From the NCBI GenBank assembly GCA_002310015.1, contig DBYQ01000086.1:34165-53523 (forward strand): 19,359 nt of DNA. Reading direction: 5' to 3'. The stretch's first letter is position 1; every line of letters begins with the position of its first letter. The DNA comes from Bacteroidales bacterium UBA1182. GTDB taxonomy: Bacteria; Bacteroidota; Bacteroidia; Bacteroidales; Bacteroidaceae. The notes under the pieces were generated by a model. That model ran no database searches, was not told the origin of the DNA, and was given only the letters and a program-made list of their open reading frames with translations. The position numbers and the translations under genes are program-made. Shown piece after piece: positions 1-6,397 of the stretch.

Positions 1-24
1 GATTATCCCACCTTCTTTTAGTTT

Positions 25-48
25 CCGTCGGAAACGACGGCCTATTTT
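25..48. terminator. Perfect 6-bp hairpin downstream of the six-gene operon
   Basis: A GC-rich inverted repeat, CCGTCG-GAAA-CGACGG (25-40), sits 7 bases past the stop codon of the TPR gene. On the plus strand it has a GNRA-type tetraloop (GAAA) and is followed by CCTATTTT, a weak U tract, so it looks best as a terminator for a gene entering from the left. On the minus strand the tail is AAAC, so termination of the operon there would be less canonical. It may serve both directions. Confidence 0.5.
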
Positions 49-3000
49 CATTTTTGTTGGCTATCAATAATCCTTTTATTGCGGCGGGAATTCTGGAGAA
101 GGTTTTGAACATATTTGGTATCTGAATGGGAGTCACCAAGTTTGGCCTTTCTAATCTCATAGCACAGCTCAAAGAATTCAGATGCATTACCGTAATCTCC
201 CTGATCATAATAGATTGCAGCTATACTGAAATATGAGGCAGCGATGGCCAGGTCGTCACTCTCTAATGCTTTCTTCCTTATTTCAAGCGCTTTGTTACAA
301 TAATCCAGAGCCTCATCATAATTCTTCTCATCCCTCTTAACCTGCCCCAGATTGTTATAGCATGCAGCTACGCTCAGATCTTCCTCTCCATATACAACCT
401 TTCTTATAGCCAAAGCCTCTTTATAACAACTGTCGGCCTTCTCGTTATCACCGTGATTAAAGTATGTATTTCCCAGATTATAATAATTAGTGGCAACAAT
501 ACTATTCTCTTTTCCATAAACCTGTATCCTGATCTCAAGAGCTTTACAATAATTTTCAACAGTTTTATTATAATCTCCAAGCTTGTTATATGTCTGTCCG
601 ACATTATAGTAACTCATTGCTACAAGCCTATTGTCAGCACCCAGGATCTTTTCTCTGATATCTGCCGATTTTTTATAATACTCCATTGCTTCAGAATATT
701 TATTCTGATTATAATAGACGTCTCCAATGTTAAAATACGAATAAGCAACATCCGGATGGTTCTCCCCATACTGATCCTGTCTTATCTTCAAAGCCTGTTC
801 AAAATATTTCAAAGCCGCGGAATACTTCTTTTGTCTAAGATTTAATTCACCGATATTATTCAAGCATTTAGCCACGCATGTATGTTTCTCTCCAAATGTC
901 TTTCTGTATATTATTAAAGACTTTTCAAACAAGTCCAATGCCTTTTCATAATTGCCAAGACTTACATAAAGATAGCCCATATCATTATAACTCGCGGCTA
1001 CTTCCGGGCTGTTTTCCCCAAGAACCTCCAGCCTCAATGCCAATGCCTTTTCCTGATATTCAATAGCGTTCGCGTAATCGCCTATACTGAAATATACATT
1101 TCCCATATTGTTAAGGCATTGTGCAATCCTGGGATGTTTATCACCTATAACTTTGATTCCCAGTTCATAAGCCTTATTAAAATACGACAAGGCTTCATCT
1201 AATCGGCCGGTATTATGATAAACGCTACCTATGTTTATGTAGCTTATTACCGCATCAGGCTTTTCTTCTCCAATGGTATTCTTTATTATATCCAATGATT
1301 TGAGATAATAGCCCATGGCTTTATCATAATCGGCCTTCTCAAAATACAATCCTCCGATATTGTTGTAGTTTGAAGCTGACTGAAGATTATCCGGCCCCAA
1401 CAACTCATTTCTTATTTTCAGTGATCTATCAAAATAATCCAGCGCCTTGGTATAATCACCTATAAGCTTGTACAAATTACCAAGATTATTATAACATGTT
1501 GCCGTATTCAGATTGTTCTCGCCAAAGACAGACTTGTATATCGATAAAGACTTCCCGTAATAATCCAAAGCCGTATTATACTCGCCCAATTCAGAATACA
1601 CGCCTCCGATATTATTGTAAATAGAGGAAATATCCGGATGCTTCTCTCCCAATACACTCCTTTTGATATCAGCAGATTTGTTGAACAATTCCAATGCATA
1701 GGTATAATCCCCTAAACCCATATAGACATTACCCAGATTTCCATAACCTGTAGCAATATCATTATTCGCATCACCATATACTTCTTTTTTTATGGCAATA
1801 GACTTCTCATAATAGTCACGCGCCGTGGAATAATCACCTAAGATACTATATATCTGTCCAATATTGTTATAATATGTAGCTGAAGCAATAATATCCTGCC
1901 CCAAACTGTCAACGCTGATACTCAGAGATTTCTCATAACACTCCAAAGCCTTGGAATAGTTACCCATACGGCTGTATGTGTTGCCAAGAGTATTATAACA
2001 CTGAGCCACATTTATGTGACCTTCTCCATATATGTTTATGCTTAAGTCAAGAGCCTTATGCAACGTTTTTATAGCATTGTCCACATCTCCCTGATTAAGG
2101 AAGGTAGTACCTATGTTGTTATAGCATACAGCAGCCCATCCTGTCTCCTCACCATAAGATTTGAGAGCTTTATTCAATGAACGCCTGAAATATAGCATAG
2201 CCCCATTGTAGTCGGCCAGATAATCTCTGATAAAATAACCTGCATCATTCTGCCATTGTATGTTGGCCGTATCAAGTTCTGCTCTGGTCTCTATATAAAA
2301 CTTAGCTTTCTCTTTATCAAATCCCGCAAGCGCAATAGTGTAAAGCTGATACAGATATCCGGCATCTTTGTCCTGTTGTTTCAGAACCGCAGCCATATCC
2401 TTATTGGCTTGGTTGAGGATATCGTTTGCCTTCCTGAGTTTCTTGTTTATTTCTGTAAGCGCATCTTTATTCCGTTTAAGCGCCTCCATAGGATCAAACA
2501 GTTCATTTATCAGAGAATCGGCACGTTCCAATTGACCGGATTCTATCAGCAGATATATTTCCTTACTCTTTCCATCAAGATTGTCATAGTCAATATGTGC
2601 ATAGTGCTCTGCTAACCCGTCAATAATGGATTGAAACTGTTCAAACTGGGCCTGCAGTTTCTGAGTCTCCTCATTATATTTCTCTGCGGCAATGAGATTG
2701 GCTTCCTTTTGGTTATTCAACTGCTCAATCTTTTGAAGATAGCTTTTCTCTGCATATTTGAAAGCGTTCTCTTCTATCCTCTGCTTATCCGCCATCAACT
2801 GTGATATTGAAACCATCACTATCTCCTGCGTCACCTTGTCAGAAAAAGCAAACTCCTTATTGAGGTCGTTTATATCATTCAGCTCATAACCAATCTTTTG
2901 TACCTGCTGCAAGAAATATGCATCTCCGTTTTTCTTTCCTGCCATTTCCAGCGAAACAGTTCCGTCATCAAGACTGATTGCCTGATTATGAGCACCTCTA

Positions 3001-3143
3001 ACGCGTATGGAGACACCGCTAAGCGGAACGCCCGGCTTATTAGGCTGGCCTTTTGTCCTGACAAAAACCATCTGGATCTGGGCTGTTGAATAGCAGCCCA
3101 TAAAACAGCAGAATAATAATATCAGCAGTCTGTTATACCTCAT
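48..3143 (-). CDS. Exported protein with N-terminal beta-sandwich/coiled-coil region and sixteen 42-residue TPRs
   Basis: 1031 residues. Residues 1-22 look like an export signal; Cys17 (FMGC) leaves a lipoprotein possible. Residues 33-110 resemble a carboxypeptidase-regulatory-like beta-sandwich (GVPLSGVSIRVRG, then DDGTVSLEM). Residues 115-260 are charged and probably coiled coil. After a TPR-like half unit (300-335), residues 337-1008 are exactly sixteen 42-residue repeats of the kinesin-light-chain/TPR_12 type (consensus YNNIGxxYxxxGDYxxAL...GExHPD). A short basic tail follows. No enzymatic motif is visible, so a periplasmic or outer-membrane scaffold for protein-protein contacts is likely. 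The start codon overlaps the stop of the upstream paralogue by 4 bases (ATGA), implying translational coupling. Residues 1 to about 225 align without gaps to that paralogue. It is the last gene of the six-gene operon. The domain calls are strong; the role is inferred. Confidence 0.9.
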   Translation of the reverse strand: MRYNRLLILLFCCFMGCYSTAQIQMVFVRTKGQPNKPGVPLSGVSIRVRGAHNQAISLDDGTVSLEMAGKKNGDAYFLQQVQKIGYELNDINDLNKEFAFSDKVTQEIVMVSISQLMADKQRIEENAFKYAEKSYLQKIEQLNNQKEANLIAAEKYNEETQKLQAQFEQFQSIIDGLAEHYAHIDYDNLDGKSKEIYLLIESGQLERADSLINELFDPMEALKRNKDALTEINKKLRKANDILNQANKDMAAVLKQQDKDAGYLYQLYTIALAGFDKEKAKFYIETRAELDTANIQWQNDAGYFIRDYLADYNGAMLYFRRSLNKALKSYGEETGWAAVCYNNIGTTFLNQGDVDNAIKTLHKALDLSINIYGEGHINVAQCYNTLGNTYSRMGNYSKALECYEKSLSISVDSLGQDIIASATYYNNIGQIYSILGDYSTARDYYEKSIAIKKEVYGDANNDIATGYGNLGNVYMGLGDYTYALELFNKSADIKRSVLGEKHPDISSIYNNIGGVYSELGEYNTALDYYGKSLSIYKSVFGENNLNTATCYNNLGNLYKLIGDYTKALDYFDRSLKIRNELLGPDNLQSASNYNNIGGLYFEKADYDKAMGYYLKSLDIIKNTIGEEKPDAVISYINIGSVYHNTGRLDEALSYFNKAYELGIKVIGDKHPRIAQCLNNMGNVYFSIGDYANAIEYQEKALALRLEVLGENSPEVAASYNDMGYLYVSLGNYEKALDLFEKSLIIYRKTFGEKHTCVAKCLNNIGELNLRQKKYSAALKYFEQALKIRQDQYGENHPDVAYSYFNIGDVYYNQNKYSEAMEYYKKSADIREKILGADNRLVAMSYYNVGQTYNKLGDYNKTVENYCKALEIRIQVYGKENSIVATNYYNLGNTYFNHGDNEKADSCYKEALAIRKVVYGEEDLSVAACYNNLGQVKRDEKNYDEALDYCNKALEIRKKALESDDLAIAASYFSIAAIYYDQGDYGNASEFFELCYEIRKAKLGDSHSDTKYVQNLLQNSRRNKRIIDSQQK
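120..2135 (-). repeat. Coding tandem array: 16 units of 126 bp (42-residue TPRs)
   Basis: Sixteen successive units, each exactly 42 codons, encode residues 337-1008 of the TPR protein with no insertion or deletion between units. Nucleotide sequences have diverged between units, so this reads as an old array under length constraint rather than a recent expansion. The strict 42-residue period is typical of kinesin-light-chain-type TPRs and should build a regular superhelix. Confidence 0.92.
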
Positions 3144-4093
3144 CGTCTCAATTCACGAATGGCTTGCCGGGTATCCCTAACCCTATGATCATCTTCTCCG
3201 TACAGAATCATCTCTATTTCCAAAGCCTTCTCCAGACAGCCGTTAGCCCTTAATGTGTCGCCATGTTTCAAATACTCGCCAGTCAGTTCCAGACATAACT
3301 GATCTATATATTTGGCATATTCAATATCCTTCATAATAGACTCCCTGTCAGAATTGGCTTTATCTATCATTTCTTGGGCAATCTCTTTTTTTTGCCTGAT
3401 TTCTTCTTTGGCAGCCCTATTCTTTTCCAAAACTGTATTGGGATCAAAAACAGTATGTATCAGCGAATCAGCTTTTAAAAGTTCCCCATTCTCAATACAG
3501 GTCATTATTTCCTTTTCAGTATCATTCAGATCATCATAATCAGTACGGGCATACCTGTCAGCCATATCACTTATCAGTGACAGATATCTTTCATAATTAT
3601 TCTGAACCTCAACCAGGGCGGAATGATACTTTTCTGCCGTTATCTCATTTTCCTTAACCTGCCTTTCCAGTTCCTCCACCCGGTCCTTATATCTCTTATC
3701 GGCCGCGCGGTATGCGTTCTCCTCAATACGGGCCTTATCTTTCATCAGCTGTTCAACATCTACCATCAACAATTCCAATGGAACCTTTGTGGAATAAATC
3801 AACGGACGCCCGATAATATCCTTATCCTTTAATTCATATCCGTTTTTCTGTACGCTAACAAGATAAAACTCATCGCCATCCTTCTTTTCCGGAATATATA
3901 TGTTGAACTCTCCATTATCAGAACTAATAGTGGTATTAACAAGACCACGTACCTTTATTGAAGCATTCTGAACAGGAACACCAGGCTTGTCCGGCCTTCC
4001 AATGGATTTAATAATACCTGTTTGCTGTGGTATCTGTCCAAACGATGACATGAACGAAAGCAGAATAATTATCAGGAAGAATAAACGTTTCAT
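3140..4093 (-). CDS. Exported beta-sandwich/coiled-coil protein, short paralogue of the TPR protein
   Basis: 317 residues. A Sec signal peptide (1 to about 19, ending SSFG) precedes a carboxypeptidase-regulatory-like module (31-110; GVPVQNASIKVRG, then SSDNGEFNI) and a charged, probably coiled-coil stretch (115-260) containing QLMKDKARIEENAY and DYDDLN. Residue numbering matches the downstream TPR protein without gaps through the shared motifs: GVP at 38-40, VRG at 48-50, VQK at 81-83 and ADS at 208-210 in both. The C terminus (about 265-305) carries a single TPR-like unit ending in LYGEDDHRV, where the paralogue has sixteen. It lies 12 bases downstream of the TIR gene and overlaps the TPR gene by 4 bases. 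The product is probably periplasmic and may pair with its paralogue or with the extracytoplasmic part of the TIR protein. No known function. Confidence 0.85.
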   Translation of the reverse strand: MKRLFFLIIILLSFMSSFGQIPQQTGIIKSIGRPDKPGVPVQNASIKVRGLVNTTISSDNGEFNIYIPEKKDGDEFYLVSVQKNGYELKDKDIIGRPLIYSTKVPLELLMVDVEQLMKDKARIEENAYRAADKRYKDRVEELERQVKENEITAEKYHSALVEVQNNYERYLSLISDMADRYARTDYDDLNDTEKEIMTCIENGELLKADSLIHTVFDPNTVLEKNRAAKEEIRQKKEIAQEMIDKANSDRESIMKDIEYAKYIDQLCLELTGEYLKHGDTLRANGCLEKALEIEMILYGEDDHRVRDTRQAIRELRR

Positions 4094-4105
4094 AAAACTA
4101 CCGTG

Positions 4106-5233
4106 TTATTTAATGCTTATTCCTAAATTAGGCGATGTACATGGCATATACAGTATCGTATCCGCAAGAGGAATATCCGTTTTCAACCTGTAAGATTGTC
4201 TTTGAAATGCCAACGGAACATGGAGAGATACTATTCCGTTCCTGTCACTTTCTGTCTCAATATTTTCTATGAAAATCTTCTTGTTAGGCACTCCTTTCTC
4301 TTTATGCGGATCCCAAAGAATAAACCTTATATCACCGTAACGTGTTGTATCACGCCTGATATTGAGCGTCATAACTGCCGATAAAGGGAGAATGGTATCC
4401 ACACTACAGTAATCCTCACAAACAACAATCATATGCGCATCACTGTTTATGTATTTGTGGGGAATATTCCTGAAAAAAGCCTTATCATTTACAGAAGATA
4501 TTGTATCAGTCTTGGTCTCATTGGCTATTGACATAGAAACAATTGCGTTCCTGATAGGCGGAAGATCCGGATTATAGACAGAGTCTTCATTCAAACTGAC
4601 GCCCACATCAACAGGCTTATTAAAGAACCACATTCCAAATATTATTGAAAGGACTGCGGCAACAATCAGGAAAAAATACACAACCCTGCTGACAATCAGC
4701 CTTTTATGCCTCTGCCATATCTCGTCAAACTCTACTCCTAGCAGTTTGGTTATAAGTTGCACATATGCACGTTCCCTGTTTAGCCAGGACCATTTGAATA
4801 TTTTCTCATGAATATTTGCGCCTAATATCTCTGAAAGGCCCAGTTCCTCAATTACCGGATTGAAACACTCAGTATCCTTCTGACCGCTATGAGGAATACC
4901 TTCAACAATAAAGAAATGTATGTGGTCTGTACGGCCCAACTCATGAAAGAACCTTATCTCTTTTCCCACCCATTCTGATGCGGCAGAATTTGGAGAACAG
5001 ATAACAATGAGATTCCTTGATGCCATGAGACGCTCCTTAAGTTCTTCATTCAAGCCACCCGGTTGAATATCGGAAGGGGCAAAGAAGACAGGTTTTACAG
5101 GTATCCTGTCATATCCGTATTTGCGGCAGACAGCAGCCGGCAGTCTGTAATGCTCCAGTTTCTGTTGGACACGTTTACCCCACTCTATATCCTTGGAGCT
5201 GTAACTTATGAACGCAAAATACTCCTGGCTCAT
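4106..5233 (-). CDS. Membrane-anchored TIR-domain protein with beta-rich extracytoplasmic part
   Basis: 375 residues. The N-terminal TIR domain (about 5-140) opens with FAFISYSSKD (box 1) and carries the S-x-W-x3-E pattern at SEWVGKE, which places the likely catalytic glutamate at E92. Such glutamates are needed for NAD+ cleavage in enzymatic TIR domains; activity here is inferred. A basic stretch (QRHKRLIVSR) precedes one TM helix (about 183-204), predicting TIR in the cytoplasm and residues 206-375 in the periplasm. That part has two modules resembling beta-sandwich/regulatory-like domains (PIRNAIVSMSI; GVPNKKIFIENI, then DRNGIVSLHV), similar in pattern to those of the two downstream exported proteins. 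Its start overlaps the TonB-family stop by one base (TGATG), indicating coupling. No ThsA-like partner is present, so this is not standard Thoeris. Confidence 0.9.
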   Translation of the reverse strand: MSQEYFAFISYSSKDIEWGKRVQQKLEHYRLPAAVCRKYGYDRIPVKPVFFAPSDIQPGGLNEELKERLMASRNLIVICSPNSAASEWVGKEIRFFHELGRTDHIHFFIVEGIPHSGQKDTECFNPVIEELGLSEILGANIHEKIFKWSWLNRERAYVQLITKLLGVEFDEIWQRHKRLIVSRVVYFFLIVAAVLSIIFGMWFFNKPVDVGVSLNEDSVYNPDLPPIRNAIVSMSIANETKTDTISSVNDKAFFRNIPHKYINSDAHMIVVCEDYCSVDTILPLSAVMTLNIRRDTTRYGDIRFILWDPHKEKGVPNKKIFIENIETESDRNGIVSLHVPLAFQRQSYRLKTDIPLADTILYMPCTSPNLGISIK

Positions 5234-6087
5234 CAGTTCAATCTGAAATTAATCGGACAAGAATATTTTACCCTTACCGGTTTGCCTCTTTGCGTACCGG
5301 GTTTCCATTTTGGCATTTCACTTATTACTCTAAGTGCTTCCTTGTCAAGTGACGGGTTAACGCCAATAACAACTTCCGGTTCTACAATGGCGCCATCCTT
5401 GTTAACAACAAATGATACTATTACACGCCCCTGGATGTTGTTTTCACGGCAAATCGCAGGATACCGGATGTTATACTTGAGATACTGCAGATAAGCTTCA
5501 TAACCACCGGGGAACTCCGGTGATTCCTCTACAACCATATAAACCGGATCTTCATCCTCGGGTTCTTTCTCAATAATATCAATATATGTAGAATCCAAAT
5601 CAACCCAATCAATCTGATCTTCTGTTGCAATCATAATATCCTCCTCAATATTAGGATCATCATCAATAATCTTGATGATATCAGCCTTAGGCGCCGGGAC
5701 GTCTTCTACTATTGTAATTATTTCCGCTTTCGGTGCCTCTTCCTTTTGCATTTGAGGGGCGTTTAAATTTTTATTCTCAGTTATATCCGCCGCCTGAGTG
5801 GCCCCCTTGGCCGAAGCACCGGCGAATCTCTCATCAAGCGCTTCATCTTCAACCTTGTCAATAATGTCTTTTTCTACTATTGAAGGTATAACCTCCTCAA
5901 CCTTAGAATCAGCAGTAACTTCCTCTTCTGATATTATAGGCTCAGCACTGCTTTCCAATAACGTTGTCTCAGAATCCAATTCTGCACCCTCATAATCATG
6001 ATGGTCTTTTCCAAATACAGACCAACAAACCAATGAAATACCCGCAACTGAGAGCAATCCTACAATAAGAAATCTACCAGTCCTCAT
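5233..6087 (-). CDS. TonB-family energy-transducer-like protein
   Basis: 284 residues. One N-terminal TM helix (about 5-25) is followed by a long acidic, Ala/Pro-containing linker (30-185) with a repeated APKAEII/APKADII element, then a Bacteroidota-type TonB C-terminal domain (about 190-284). The latter shows PEFPGGYEAY, NIRYP, QGRVIVSFVVNKDG and MPKWKPGTQ. Family knowledge: such domains link inner-membrane ExbB/ExbD energy to outer-membrane partners, but many Bacteroidota copies are merely TonB-like and have other roles. No exbB, exbD or TonB-dependent receptor is in the window. The gene lies 19 bases after the small RyR gene and overlaps the TIR gene by one base. In this operon it may carry a mechanical or conformational signal between the membranes; that is inference. 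Confidence 0.88.
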   Translation of the reverse strand: MRTGRFLIVGLLSVAGISLVCWSVFGKDHHDYEGAELDSETTLLESSAEPIISEEEVTADSKVEEVIPSIVEKDIIDKVEDEALDERFAGASAKGATQAADITENKNLNAPQMQKEEAPKAEIITIVEDVPAPKADIIKIIDDDPNIEEDIMIATEDQIDWVDLDSTYIDIIEKEPEDEDPVYMVVEESPEFPGGYEAYLQYLKYNIRYPAICRENNIQGRVIVSFVVNKDGAIVEPEVVIGVNPSLDKEALRVISEMPKWKPGTQRGKPVRVKYSCPINFRLN

Positions 6088-6106
6088 ATATCTATCTTTT
6101 TTTCTG

Positions 6107-6397
6107 TCATTTTGATATCTTGTATCCGAGTTTAATTATCAGCTTAAGTGTTTCAGTACATGTATTACGATCAAATATCCTCTCATCTTCCGTCAGTTCC
6201 TCATAAGGAACAAGGCACGGATGTGTCTTAAGTTCATCATTACGGGTTTCACCATACCGCCATCCCTGTGATATGCGGGTTTGGGCCCATACTTCATGAA
6301 CGTTTCTGGACATCTGTTCCACCAATTGACCAAGTTCATCGGGCAATTCGATACCAGATGTATCCTCCATTTGCGGTATGTATCCGTTTCTGTTCAT
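6107..6397 (-). CDS. Small stand-alone RyR (ryanodine receptor) domain protein
   Basis: 96 residues, almost entirely one RyR domain (Pfam PF02026 type, about 14-94). Diagnostic pieces are NVHEVWA (32-38), RISQGWRYG (41-49), HPCLVPYEELTEDE (59-72), DRNT (76-79) and ETLKLIIKLGY (82-92). There is no signal peptide or TM, so it should be cytosolic. The RyR domain is found repeatedly in animal ryanodine receptor calcium channels and also occurs in bacteria and phages; its ligand is not established. The start overlaps the stop of the channel-like gene by 4 bases (ATGA). Because the channel has its own C-terminal RyR-like domain, this protein may be a soluble partner, regulator or competitor of the channel. 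Confidence 0.9.
   Translation of the reverse strand: MNRNGYIPQMEDTSGIELPDELGQLVEQMSRNVHEVWAQTRISQGWRYGETRNDELKTHPCLVPYEELTEDERIFDRNTCTETLKLIIKLGYKISK

Noticed and set aside
453..845. Opposite-strand reading frame within the TPR array
   Set aside because: It is a shadow of the repetitive TPR coding sequence with no recognisable protein features; the same holds for the other antisense frames across the operon and the LRR gene.
120..2135. CRISPR array or non-coding tandem repeat
   Set aside because: The period is exactly 126 bp in frame, the units are divergent in DNA but conserved in TPR residues, and there are no identical repeat/spacer units.
4106..5233. Thoeris anti-phage system
   Set aside because: A TIR protein is present but no ThsA-like SIR2/SLOG protein is in the operon, and the TIR protein is membrane-anchored with other partners. 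The sirtuin at 12132 is a protein-deacylase type far away in a different transcription unit.
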